Source: an uncultured bacterium
GTDB taxonomy: Bacteria > Cyanobacteriota > Vampirovibrionia > Gastranaerophilales > Gastranaerophilaceae
DNA length: 35,577 nt
Assembly: GCA_949300485.1 (NCBI GenBank)
Contig: CASGEL010000015.1
Location: 1 to 35,577, forward strand
Direction: 5' to 3'
Shown here: positions 8,641 to 16,892 of the stretch, in pieces
Position numbering within the stretch: position 1 is the stretch's first letter
Layout: each line of letters opens with the position of its first letter
Notes under the pieces: generated by a model
The model's input: the letters and a program-made list of their open reading frames with translations, nothing else
The model's database searches: none
Told to the model about the DNA's origin: nothing
Translations under genes and position numbers: made by a program

Positions 8641-9165
8641 ATGAAAAAATTTATATCTCTTTTGGTTATAACTTTACTAGTCTTTGCAACAGCAAGCTTT
8701 GCTGTAGATGAATATAATGCTAGCACTTATGAGCAAGATCTTAAATACTATATTGCTAGATATGAAACATTATATTACAGATTAAATCGTATTATCGCTA
8801 TTAATGAAAAGAGTAGTTATACATATGACTCTATTGTAAATATGTATCAAAATGCAGAATTTTATAAAGCGCCTATACTAAATGGTTTTGTCGATATATA
8901 TGGCAATGAAGTAAGATTTGTTAAGTTAAAACAATCATGCCATAAGTTGCCAAGCAATTTAAAAGATGTGGCAAGGTTAGCTTGTGGAAAAGTTATTGTT
9001 GATACTAATGGTTTTAATACACTTCCAAATAAATTATTTAGAGATGTTTCAACGGTTATGGTTAAAGATCAGTTTATTCTATATTTATATGCAAATGGAG
9101 TAAAACCCGAATTAAATTCTCCTGAAGATGTTATTTTATATCAACGGATGTATAAAGATAATTAA
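8641..9165 (+). CDS. Secreted paralogue of the preceding pilin-derived protein
   Basis: A 174-residue protein with a clear signal peptide ([23 protein letters not shown]). The mature part has no membrane helix. Its C-terminal half aligns with the preceding protein: two cysteines (QSCHKLP and LACGK), [20 protein letters not shown] and [13 protein letters not shown] correspond to IIIDVNGFEKGTNKF and LLLLYSDKVVP. This is the pilin-like C-terminal core on a signal-peptide rather than a pilin N-terminus. The two genes are 12 bases apart with AAAGGTGG ahead of the ATG, so they are co-transcribed; an anchored and a soluble partner is a reasonable guess. The stop overlaps that of prfB on the other strand. 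Confidence 0.7.
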   Translation: MKKFISLLVITLLVFATASFAVDEYNASTYEQDLKYYIARYETLYYRLNRIIAINEKSSYTYDSIVNMYQNAEFYKAPILNGFVDIYGNEVRFVKLKQSCHKLPSNLKDVARLACGKVIVDTNGFNTLPNKLFRDVSTVMVKDQFILYLYANGVKPELNSPEDVILYQRMYKDN

Positions 9166-10251
9166 AAGTTTTTAGTACGCAGGTAACTTTCAATAAAGTC
9201 ATCAATCTCTCCATCCATAACAGCATCAACATTAGATGTTTCATAACCTGTACGATGATCTTTTACCATTTTATATGGGTGAAATACGTAAGAACGTATT
9301 TGTGATCCAAAATTAATATCCACATTTTCGCCTTTTAATTGAGCAAGTTTTTTTTCATATTCAGCTTCTTTTATTGCCAGTAATTTTGAAACAAGGATTT
9401 GCATTGCATACTCTTTGTTTTGAAGTTGAGAACGCTCCTGTTGGCATTTAACAACAATTCCGGTTGGTTTGTGCAGAATTCTTACAGCTGTTTCTACTTT
9501 GTTAACATTTTGACCACCGGCACCGCCTGAGCGCATTGTAGTTATTTCCAGATCTTCTTGAGGAATTGTTATTGTTTTTGCAAAATCTTCAATTATTGGA
9601 GAAACTTCTACAGAGGCAAAACTTGTTTGTCTTTTACCATTTGCATTAAAAGGTGATATTCTTACTAGTCTGTGGACGCCTTTTTCTGCTTTTGAATAGC
9701 CAAAAGCGTATTTCCCCGTAATTTTTATGGTTGCAGATTTTATGCCTGCTTCTTCTCCATCAAGTTTATCCAACAATTCGGCCTTCCAGCCTCTCTTTTC
9801 AACCCAACGTATATACATTCTTAGCAGCATTTCTGCCCAGTCTTGAGCATCAGTACCACCTGCTCCTGAGTTAATTGTAAGGATTGCATCTGCACTGTCA
9901 TATTCTCCTGAGAGCATTTGTTCCAGTTCGAACTTTTCAAGTTCCTTATCAAGTTTCTTTAGCTGATTATGACAATCTTCAATAAGTTCTGAATCAGAAA
10001 GTTCAATTGCAGTTTTACTATCTTCAATTATGGAATCCCAAGTTTGGAGTTTATTCAAAATATCTTTTTTTTCTTTTATTTCTTGACCTATTTTTGTAAC
10101 TTTAGTTTGATCAGACCATATTTCAGGGTTTTGTATATTCCGTTCTAACTGAACAAGTTCTGAATTTAATTTTTGGGGGTCAAAGACACTCCTTAATTTT
10201 ATTCAATCGTAAAATTATAAGATTTAAATTCTGTTTAATTTCTGTTTCCAT
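9162..10251 (-). CDS. prfB: Peptide chain release factor 2, with programmed +1 frameshift
   Basis: RF2 recognises UGA and UAA and triggers peptide release. The frame shown by conserved sequence (stop at 9162) has [11 protein letters not shown], containing the SPF codon-recognition motif, and the [16 protein letters not shown] catalytic loop. Its N-terminus is found by adding an upstream 23-codon reading frame: ATG at 10251 (METEIKQN) to TGA at 10182-10180. The junction AAGGAG-TGT-CTT-TGA-C is the classic autoregulatory +1 site: internal Shine-Dalgarno, three bases, CUU slipping to UUU at a UGA. After the shift the protein continues [11 protein letters not shown] and totals about 362 residues, as expected for RF2. 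When RF2 is scarce the UGA is read slowly and shifting increases. The TTG at 10058 is not the start. Coordinates cover both frames. Confidence 0.92.
10174..10192 (-). promoter_or_regulatory. prfB +1 programmed frameshift signal
   Basis: The minus strand reads AAGGAG TGT CTT TGA C. The UGA is at 10182-10180; the next codon in the new frame is GAC at 10181-10179. The spacing of three bases between the internal Shine-Dalgarno sequence and CTT equals that in E. coli prfB (AGGGGG TAT CTT TGA C). Confidence 0.9.
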
Positions 10252-10257
10252 ATTATT

Positions 10258-10285
10258 ATTGTATTATAAAAAAACTTGCTTGCAA
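10258..10285 (-). promoter_or_regulatory. prfB promoter, predicted leaderless
   Basis: On the minus strand TTGCAA (10285-10280), 16 bases, then TACAAT (10263-10258), which ends six bases before the ATG at 10251. An overlapping TATAAT lies five bases further upstream (10268-10263). No Shine-Dalgarno sequence is present. The -35 is shared with the divergent promoter. Confidence 0.5.
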
Positions 10286-10307
10286 TTAGTTCTAATATTG
10301 CTATAAT
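10280..10307 (+). promoter_or_regulatory. Promoter of the 10327 membrane protein, sharing its -35 with prfB
   Basis: TTGCAA at 10280-10285 is its own reverse complement and serves both strands. On the plus strand a 16-base spacer leads to TATAAT (10302-10307). GAAGAGAG at 10312-10319 is the ribosome site for ATG 10327. Confidence 0.5.
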
Positions 10308-10326
10308 TATAGAAGAGAGTCTGTAT

Positions 10327-11097
10327 ATGGAAGTTTTTAAATTTTTAAAAAGTATATATAAGGGAGAGAATGCGGCTGAAAATCATATTATTTTATTTTC
10401 TTTAGCTGGTATTATGGTTATATTATTTTGTTGTTATGGTGCGTCTTTGGGAAATCTTATTTTCCCAAGTGTGTTTATAGCTTCTTCAGAAAGTAAATTT
10501 GTCTTAGCTGCAGAGCTTTTTGTGGCATTATTGATTTTTATATATTTGACAGGTTACAGCTTTTATTTATGTAATTCAAATTTTCAAAATAATCAGGTTG
10601 AAATGCCTAAATTTAATCTTACACCCTTTCTATGTTTTATAAAACTTTTCCCATTGTTTTTTATCTGGATATTATATTATGTGATTTTCTTAGCTGGAGG
10701 TCTTATTGTATTTTTAAATGCAGACCAGATTATTTTAACTTATATATATGGCGCAGTATTTATATGTTTAATTCCTTTTATATTACTTATGTTTATTAAT
10801 TTTTCAAAGGACTTAAAGTATAGAAAGAAATTTTTTAATCCGTTGATTGTTTTAAAGTATATAAATATTGCATTAGGTGATGTTATATATTTATCGATTA
10901 AAGTAGGAATATTGTTTCTATTAATTTCTTGTGCTATTTTTTATTTATCAAATATTCTAATTTCATCTGAAGTATTGAAACTGGCTGTGTGGCTGTTATG
11001 TGCTTGTATATGGATGTATTTTGTTCTTGTGTTTAAATATATATATTATGCTGGATTGATAAAAATTTTAAATAAGTACCCTGATATTGAAGGCTAA
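10327..11097 (+). CDS. Six-helix membrane protein, family uncertain
   Basis: A 256-residue protein starting MEVFKFLKSIYKGENAAENH. I chose ATG 10327 because GAAGAGAG lies 7 bases upstream and the longer frame from TTG 10276 overlaps the promoter. About six membrane helices are visible: near 22-48, 60-78, 100-125, 130-155, 188-212 and 214-240. The order (short cytoplasmic N-terminus, paired helices, 'KYINIALGD' loop between the fourth and fifth) recalls DUF4013-type integral membrane proteins, but this is a resemblance only. There are no enzymatic motifs. It is monocistronic; its stop overlaps the stop of the convergent phosphoesterase gene. Confidence 0.65.
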   Translation: MEVFKFLKSIYKGENAAENHIILFSLAGIMVILFCCYGASLGNLIFPSVFIASSESKFVLAAELFVALLIFIYLTGYSFYLCNSNFQNNQVEMPKFNLTPFLCFIKLFPLFFIWILYYVIFLAGGLIVFLNADQIILTYIYGAVFICLIPFILLMFINFSKDLKYRKKFFNPLIVLKYINIALGDVIYLSIKVGILFLLISCAIFYLSNILISSEVLKLAVWLLCACIWMYFVLVFKYIYYAGLIKILNKYPDIEG

Positions 11098-12581
11098 TTT
11101 ATAATTTGAATTCTTCCATCATCTTTAATTTCTATAGGTTCGTTAGTTTGTTTTAATATATTTTTAACGCATTGACTAGCATCAAATGAATATTTTTCAA
11201 TTATATTATGAGGCTGGTTTAATAGGGTAAAACCGTCATTACCTTGCGCGCAATAGTCATTTAAAACTACGGAATAGAATTTATCTGTTCTTGGGTTATC
11301 AATATCTATAGGTATTTCGCTTTCGTTTCTATCAAGATAAGCCATTGAGGTAATTTTTCCATTCTGAGTAACTGAATATTTTATACCTGAGGCGTAAAAT
11401 ATTCCTGGTTTATTGGCAATATTTGTAAATGATTTTGCAGCTTGTTTAAAGCTTTCTACAATATCTTTTTCACAATATCGCATTTTATACAGTTTATTTT
11501 GGAACGGTAGAATGTCGACAAGTGTTCTTGTATCAACTTTCCCCGATTCAAAATACCCTCTGACATTTGGAGAAGGTAAAATTGCAATGTCACAGCCAAG
11601 ATCTTTTCTTATGCAGTCTGCTATAAAATAGGCATGCGGGTTAGGTTCTATTAAATCTTTTTTTAGAGGAGGTGGTGCAGATTTTATATATCCATAAGTT
11701 TCTTTAACTCCAAATATTTTATCAAAGATATATTTAACAGGAGCATTACGTTTAAAATTTCTGGTTAATCCTAGGTTGTTTTGGACTTTTTTTATAACAC
11801 CGTTTTTATCGAATTCAAGATTTAGTATCCCAAAATTTTTTCCATCACGACCAGCTTGTGTTATTATAACAGGCTCGCCGGTCTTAGAGTAAAAAAGGTT
11901 TTCTCCTTCTTTAACATCAAAAAGGAGATCATGTGAGTGACCTCCTAATATTACATCTATGCCTTGGGTTTGATTTGCAACTATTTTATCTAATGTATAC
12001 CCTAAGTGAGAAAGTAGAATAATTTTATTTATTCCCTGAGATTGCAGTTTGTTAACCTCATCTTGGATATCTTGAACAGTTTCTTTTGCTTTATCAACCT
12101 TAATTTCTTTATGAATAACTCCTTCTTTCGATCTTTTTTCTAGATCTATTGGTGAAGTCCCTATTATTCCGTATTTATTTCCGTTTTTCTCTTCTATAAC
12201 TGAAGATTTTATTTTTTTAGCCCAAGGATTATTAGGACTTATTTTGACATTGCATGCCAGTAAGTTCATATGTACTTGAGGGAGAATTGTACTAACTTTT
12301 TCTTGCATATCATATTCGTGATTGCCTACTGCAGATGCACTTATTCCTAATACACGTTGAAACATTACAGCAATCTGGTTGGTTGCATATTCTTCTCCAA
12401 TCATGATATCACCAGAGGATAATTTTAAAGTATCAACATCTTTTTTATTTTTGTTTCTTGCATCAAATTCATTTGATGCGGTAACGGTTCTTTCCATATT
12501 GATAGATTTTCCGTGGTAATCATTTATGTAAAAGATGCTGGTTTTTACATTATTGTTTGTCTGGTTGATTGGATTTATCAT
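11094..12581 (-). CDS. 5'-nucleotidase/UshA-like metallophosphoesterase without a signal peptide
   Basis: A 495-residue protein. The N-terminal calcineurin-like domain has the metal-binding blocks YINDYHG (D21, H23), LSSGDIMIG (D58), AVGNHEYDM (N87, H88), LSHLGY and GGHSHDLL (about 213-220). The C-terminal 5'-nucleotidase substrate domain shows VDILPFQNKLYKMRY and NDYCAQGNDGFTLL, with the N-D-Y and G-x-D-G-F residues that sandwich the base. The family hydrolyses nucleoside monophosphates, NAD or UDP-sugars, mostly outside the membrane. Here no signal peptide is visible (MINPINQTNNNVKTSIF), so it is either cytoplasmic or exported by an unrecognised route. A TATAGG box and AGGGA lie just upstream of the ATG. 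Confidence 0.85.
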   Translation of the reverse strand: MINPINQTNNNVKTSIFYINDYHGKSINMERTVTASNEFDARNKNKKDVDTLKLSSGDIMIGEEYATNQIAVMFQRVLGISASAVGNHEYDMQEKVSTILPQVHMNLLACNVKISPNNPWAKKIKSSVIEEKNGNKYGIIGTSPIDLEKRSKEGVIHKEIKVDKAKETVQDIQDEVNKLQSQGINKIILLSHLGYTLDKIVANQTQGIDVILGGHSHDLLFDVKEGENLFYSKTGEPVIITQAGRDGKNFGILNLEFDKNGVIKKVQNNLGLTRNFKRNAPVKYIFDKIFGVKETYGYIKSAPPPLKKDLIEPNPHAYFIADCIRKDLGCDIAILPSPNVRGYFESGKVDTRTLVDILPFQNKLYKMRYCEKDIVESFKQAAKSFTNIANKPGIFYASGIKYSVTQNGKITSMAYLDRNESEIPIDIDNPRTDKFYSVVLNDYCAQGNDGFTLLNQPHNIIEKYSFDASQCVKNILKQTNEPIEIKDDGRIQIIN

Positions 12582-12680
12582 CTTGAGTCCCTATAGCATG
12601 TAATCACATCAAGATTATTTTGGGGTAATTGTATATACTTTTTTTTACAATTTTTAACGAGGAAATAATATTTTTATATA

Positions 12681-12717
12681 AAAATATCCTGTAGATTTTT
12701 AATCTGCAGGATATTTT
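12681..12717 (-). terminator. Rho-independent terminator downstream of the proline-rich gene
   Basis: A 17-bp stem (AAAATATCCTGTAGATT against AATCTGCAGGATATTTT, one G-T pair) with a 3-base loop, followed on the minus strand by a T-rich run. It lies 16 bases past the stop of the 12733-13797 gene. The stem is A/T-flanked, so it could also act on the plus strand. Confidence 0.8.
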
Positions 12718-12732
12718 GGTATTCTATTTAAA

Positions 12733-13797
12733 TTAAACTGCGACGCTTAAATTAAATCCGATTGTTTTTAAATATTCAATTACTTGCTGTTCGTTTTGGC
12801 ATTTATGGATATTTTCCAATTCTTTGTTTGTCAATGGTCGTTTGTTTTGACAAGCATAAATTGCATCTTCTTTAAATGTTTCCAGTGTAAGTACATGACC
12901 CGGTCCAGGCATTCTGTTAATCCATACATCAACTAAATCTTTTTCTTTTGTTTGTTCTTCTGTTTTAGCAGGTGCTTTGCCGACTTTAAGTCCTATTCCG
13001 TAGTTATCCTGACCTTTGTGTTGAATCAGTCTTGGATTTTTGTTGTTTTGACCTTCCAGAGTATACTGGTTTTCGGATATGATTGGAGCATCATTCATTG
13101 AAATACATTTGTAAAGAACTTTGCCGTCATCAGTTACACCGATTTTTTTGTATTTATATACGTGGTCGCTGCCTGATGAGTTATCTGTGATAGTAAATTC
13201 TTCCGGATTTTTTTCATATTCTCCGATAATGGTTAATTTACCTTTTATATCTCTGGTTCGTCCGCTTGCATCTTTACATAGCATTTCTTCTCCGTCAAGC
13301 CATGTGCCTTCCTGTTTTTCTCCAGGTAATGCTGGAGGTACAGTTGGTTTTTCCGGCTGTGCTGGTTGGGCCGGCTGAGTTGGTTGAGTTGGTTTTTCCG
13401 GTTGAGTTGGTTGGACCGGCTGTTGCGGTGGAGTTGGCTGAACTTGAGGTCTTGCCGTAGTATTTTTATCATCACAGCCTTTTAATAATGCTCCTGCTCC
13501 AAGTAATAATGCTCCAATACCTGCGGCAATAAGTCCGATTTTACCGCGTTTTGATTTAATAAGTTTTGAACCTATAGCTTTGAGGCTTCCCCCGAGTTTT
13601 CCTGCTTTTGTTTTTATTGTTGAAATAAAGCCTGTTCCTTCTGTAGCCGCTTTTACTACTTTTGTTGCTTGCGGCTCATATTTCAGTTTGCTAAAATCTA
13701 AATTTTCAATAACTTTTGGTTTTTGTACATATCTTCTTCCCGGTTCTTGTACAACGACATTGTGCAGTACAGTGCTGCGAATTGGTTCAGTTACCAT
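12733..13797 (-). CDS. Membrane-anchored protein with proline-rich linker and extracytoplasmic domain
   Basis: A 354-residue protein of unrecognised family. Residues 1-85 are basic and cytoplasmic (LKAIGSKLIKSKRGK); one membrane helix spans about 86-107 (IGLIAAGIGALLLGAGALLKG) and is followed by a cysteine. A spacer of about 50 residues built from QPTQP, EKPTQP and AQP units crosses the envelope, and a globular domain of about 190 residues (GTWLDGEEMLCKDASGRTRDI onward) ends in helical TNKELENIHKCQNEQQVIEYLKT. The domain has three or more cysteines. The layout is of a bitopic anchor with a proline-rich stalk, as in TonB-like or cell-wall-spanning proteins, but no TonB signature is seen. AGGAGG lies 6 bases before the ATG; a strong terminator follows. 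Confidence 0.75.
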   Translation of the reverse strand: MVTEPIRSTVLHNVVVQEPGRRYVQKPKVIENLDFSKLKYEPQATKVVKAATEGTGFISTIKTKAGKLGGSLKAIGSKLIKSKRGKIGLIAAGIGALLLGAGALLKGCDDKNTTARPQVQPTPPQQPVQPTQPEKPTQPTQPAQPAQPEKPTVPPALPGEKQEGTWLDGEEMLCKDASGRTRDIKGKLTIIGEYEKNPEEFTITDNSSGSDHVYKYKKIGVTDDGKVLYKCISMNDAPIISENQYTLEGQNNKNPRLIQHKGQDNYGIGLKVGKAPAKTEEQTKEKDLVDVWINRMPGPGHVLTLETFKEDAIYACQNKRPLTNKELENIHKCQNEQQVIEYLKTIGFNLSVAV

Positions 13798-14003
13798 AAA
13801 AATCCTCCTGTTTATACTGTTTCTTTATATATCCCCTATATCTTTAATAAAAATTTTTGTTTTATTTTATTGATTTAGTTTATATATAGAATATATAAGA
13901 AATTAATAGATCGTAACATTTATTTAAATATTTGTTATTTCAATGTTATCGCTTAGCATAATAGGAGTAATAATAGTGATGCAATCAAAAAGTAATGTAT
14001 AGC

Positions 14004-14234
14004 TTAAAATTTCATTATCTGGACTTTCCAGTGTTTTGATAATTCATCATAGATTTCGTTAATTTTATCTATAACTTCAATTAAAACTATTCCGTAATTA
14101 AGGCATTTGTATTCGCCCATATCGTGCAGCCCTATTCTTGTTTTTATTAGGCAGCCATATTTTGTTAAAATTTCCTGAAGTTTTAATGAATCGTTTGTTC
14201 TGTTGTCTATAGATATTCCAATAATTGCAGTCAT
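14004..14234 (-). CDS. Small ACT-like protein resembling TM1266-type hydrogenase-system regulators
   Basis: A 76-residue protein with the alternating beta-alpha-beta pattern of the TM1266 family: IIGISIDNRTNDSLKLQEIL, TKYGCLIKTRIGLHDMGEY, NYGIVLIEVIDKINEIYDEL, and VQIMKF. The 'L...YG..I..R.GLH' stretch is the family's best conserved part. Relatives sit beside [FeFe]-hydrogenase maturation genes in anaerobes, where one is named a putative iron-only hydrogenase regulator; no hydrogenase gene is in this window. GAGGTAAATT precedes the ATG. A 200-base gap separates it from the proline-rich gene; that gap shows only A+T-rich sequence. Confidence 0.55.
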   Translation of the reverse strand: MTAIIGISIDNRTNDSLKLQEILTKYGCLIKTRIGLHDMGEYKCLNYGIVLIEVIDKINEIYDELSKHWKVQIMKF

Positions 14235-14280
14235 AATTTACCTCGATTATTTTGATAATTATAATAATATTTATCCCTAA

Positions 14281-14313
14281 AAAAAATAATACCCGACAAG
14301 GGTATTATTTTTT
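14281..14313 (-). terminator. Terminator after the 106-residue hypothetical gene
   Basis: A symmetrical hairpin: AAAAAATAATACCC and GGGTATTATTTTTT around GACAA. It ends in a T-run on either strand and lies 23 bases beyond the stop of the 14336 gene, ahead of the 14234 gene start. Confidence 0.85.
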
Positions 14314-14335
14314 AATAGAAAGGATATCTTGTTTA

Positions 14336-14656
14336 TTATTCAATATCAAGATTATCGTTAGTAGCTTGAAGCTGTTTTTTTCTAATATTATGCATAACTG
14401 CATCAACTAACAACTCGTAAGATTTCATGCTTTCAATGCTCGGAAATTCTTCTTTGAGTTGGGCTCTGACCATTGCTTCCAGCTCTAGGTCGTCAGAAAC
14501 TGATTTCAGATTATCGACACCGCTTATTGCCTCTAAATAATCAGTGGTGCTTTTATCTAATTTATTTTTATTAGAGAATGTGAGCCAGCGTAATCTCGGA
14601 CTTACACTTTCTTTAAATTTTTGTACAAGTTTTAAGTTTTTAAATCGGTCAAACAT
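14336..14656 (-). CDS. Hypothetical helical protein, 106 residues
   Basis: Not recognised. The N-terminal half is basic (FDRFKNLKLVQKFKESVSPR, RWLTFSNKNKLDK); the C-terminal half is acidic and helical (SDDLELEAMVRAQLKEEF, ESMKSYELLVDAVMHNIRKK). There is no membrane segment, signal peptide or cysteine pair. AGAGGT lies 5 bases before the ATG, and a strong terminator follows, so it is a single-gene unit. The composition is that of a real soluble protein rather than a chance frame. Confidence 0.65.
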   Translation of the reverse strand: MFDRFKNLKLVQKFKESVSPRLRWLTFSNKNKLDKSTTDYLEAISGVDNLKSVSDDLELEAMVRAQLKEEFPSIESMKSYELLVDAVMHNIRKKQLQATNDNLDIE

Positions 14657-14773
14657 ACGCTACCTCTAATTCTTTATTTTACCTTCTTGTATCATTTTAA
14701 AGTATCCTGAAAAAAATAATTGACTTTTTAACATTTTAAAGTTACAAAAATTAACAAAAGTCTGAAAATTTGG

Positions 14774-16762
14774 TTATACTTTGCTAAAATCAGCCAGAAA
14801 TTCGTATTTTTTTCTTAATAATGTTAAAAGAGCAAGTCTGTTTTTCTTAACATTTTCATCCTTATCCATGACAAGGACATCATCGAAAAATTTTGTAACC
14901 GTCGGATTAAGTTTTTCAAGTTGTGAAAGATACGTATTGTAATCAGTTTGTTCTGTAATTTCTGAAATTTCATTATATAATGTTTTTTCAATATTCTCTA
15001 TAAAGTATTTTTCCTCAATTTTATCTTGAGAGTATTCTTTCAATATTCTTGAAACCCTATTTGCATTTTCAATCAATAAAGGCGCATTTAGATTTTGGAT
15101 AATATGTACCCTTTTTACATAGTCTGCAATATCTCTTAGCGGATTTTTTATTGCACATGCTTCAAGAGCATTTTTACTGTATTTTTCATTTAAGAAAATT
15201 ATCATTCTCTGGATAAAGAATTCGTTAACTTCGTCTGCGCAATCTCTTTGAACAGGTAAAAGTTTTAAAGCTTCTTTAATATATTTATCTATATCAATTT
15301 TTAAATTAGCATCAAGAATAGTTCTGATAACTCCAAGCGCTGCACGACGAACTCCAAGAGGATCAGAAGAACCAGTTGGTTTTTTCCCTGCTGCAAACAC
15401 TGCACAAACTGTATCTATTTTATCTGCAATTCCGACAATTTGTCCTTCTATTCCTTTTGCTGTTTCGCTTTCTGCGTTTAGCGGAAAGTAATGTTCCTTG
15501 ATACCCTGAACAACCTTGTCATTTTCTTTTGATACTCTTGCGTAATCTGCACCGATGAAACCCTGAAGTTCGGTAAATTCAAATACAAGGTTTGTCGTTA
15601 AATCTGCTTTACATAATAAGGCTGTTCTTTCTATATCAACAGAATTAATATTTAAATCATTTGAAATATCTTTTGATAATTTTATAAGTCTTTGGGTTTT
15701 ATCATACATTGTTCCCATACCTTTTTGGAAGGTAACTCCTTTTAGGGCTTCAACATAGTCTGCCAAAGGCTTTTTGGTATCTTCATTAAAGAAAAACACT
15801 GCATCATCAAGTCTTGCTTTTATTACTCTGACATTACCGGCTTTGATATTTTCAAATTCATTACCTATATAGTTTGTCATTGTAATAAATTTATTTATAA
15901 GTTTTCCGTCTTTATAAAGTGCAAAGTACCTTTGGTGTACAGCCATTACTGTAACGGTAACTTCTTCCGGAATGCTTAAAAATACAGGATCAAATTCGCA
16001 TATTGCAGGAACCGGATATTCTGTAATAAAAGTTACTTCTTCTAATAAATCATCTGTATAATAAGGTGTTGCTCCAAGTTTTGCAGCAGCTTCTTTTGCC
16101 TTTTGAACAATAATTTGTTTTCTTTCATCCTGATCAACAATTACACAGGCATTTCTCATTGTTTCAATATAATCTTTAGGGTCGCCGATTATTACTTTTT
16201 GCTGAGCAAATCTATGACCTCTTGTGTATATAGAAGATTCTTTGTCAATAATTTTTATCTTAACTTCATCCCTATCAAGAACTGAAACAACCCATTTTAT
16301 AGGGCGAGAGAATTTTTCATCATTGTATCCCCATCTCATAAAGTGTGAACCTTGAAGTTTCATAAATACGGATGGAACATTTTCTTGTAATAATTCAGCA
16401 ATTGGCTTACCTTTTACGACGATTTTTGCGTAAACGTAATTATCTTCAATATATAAATCGTCTTTTGTCAGATTATTTTTTCTTGCAAACCCTTCACCTG
16501 CTTTTGTTAGGTTTCCGTTTTCATCAAAAGCTACAGTTTTTATAGGTCCTTTTACAATTTTTTCTTCATCTTCTGTTTTGGTTTCTAATCCGTAAATTAA
16601 AACAGCTAATCTTCTTGGAGTTGCATATACTTTTATATCTGAAAATTTAACTTTATTATCGTTTAAAAAATTTGTAAAATTTGTTTTTAATTGTTCAATT
16701 GCCTGTGGGATAAATTTGTAAGGCAGTTCTTCTGTTCCTACTTCTAATAAATAAATGCTCAT
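14774..16762 (-). CDS. glyS: Glycyl-tRNA synthetase beta subunit
   Basis: A 662-residue protein opening with the family signature MSIYLLEVGTEELPYKFIPQ. Internal blocks include YATPRRLAVL, FMRWGYNDEKFSRPIKW, VTVMAVHQRYFALY, KARLDDAVFFFNEDT and SSDPLGVRRAALGVIRTIL, all typical of GlyS; the C-terminal helical part is the DALR-like anticodon/tRNA-binding region. Bacterial alpha2beta2 glycyl-tRNA synthetase needs the alpha subunit GlyQ, which is usually next to glyS but is not in this window. AAAGGA lies 6 bases upstream of the ATG. The 130-base gap upstream (16763-16892) holds no gene. Confidence 0.96.
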   Translation of the reverse strand: MSIYLLEVGTEELPYKFIPQAIEQLKTNFTNFLNDNKVKFSDIKVYATPRRLAVLIYGLETKTEDEEKIVKGPIKTVAFDENGNLTKAGEGFARKNNLTKDDLYIEDNYVYAKIVVKGKPIAELLQENVPSVFMKLQGSHFMRWGYNDEKFSRPIKWVVSVLDRDEVKIKIIDKESSIYTRGHRFAQQKVIIGDPKDYIETMRNACVIVDQDERKQIIVQKAKEAAAKLGATPYYTDDLLEEVTFITEYPVPAICEFDPVFLSIPEEVTVTVMAVHQRYFALYKDGKLINKFITMTNYIGNEFENIKAGNVRVIKARLDDAVFFFNEDTKKPLADYVEALKGVTFQKGMGTMYDKTQRLIKLSKDISNDLNINSVDIERTALLCKADLTTNLVFEFTELQGFIGADYARVSKENDKVVQGIKEHYFPLNAESETAKGIEGQIVGIADKIDTVCAVFAAGKKPTGSSDPLGVRRAALGVIRTILDANLKIDIDKYIKEALKLLPVQRDCADEVNEFFIQRMIIFLNEKYSKNALEACAIKNPLRDIADYVKRVHIIQNLNAPLLIENANRVSRILKEYSQDKIEEKYFIENIEKTLYNEISEITEQTDYNTYLSQLEKLNPTVTKFFDDVLVMDKDENVKKNRLALLTLLRKKYEFLADFSKV

Positions 16763-16892
16763 TTGTTATCCTTTTATTCTCTAATATCCTTACGAAGATT
16801 ATAGTAAAAGCACGTTTCAATGTAAACTATTGTTTAAATATTATTAAATATACACCTTTAAAAAATATATATTTGTATCAGCTTTAATATTT

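Noticed and set aside
10058-10060. TTG as the start of release factor 2
   Set aside because: Conserved RF2 sequence continues upstream to the CTT-TGA frameshift site and an ATG at 10251.
13121-13460. Overlapping frames in the proline-rich region on both strands
   Set aside because: They are by-products of the Pro-Thr-Gln codon repeats of the 12733-13797 gene.
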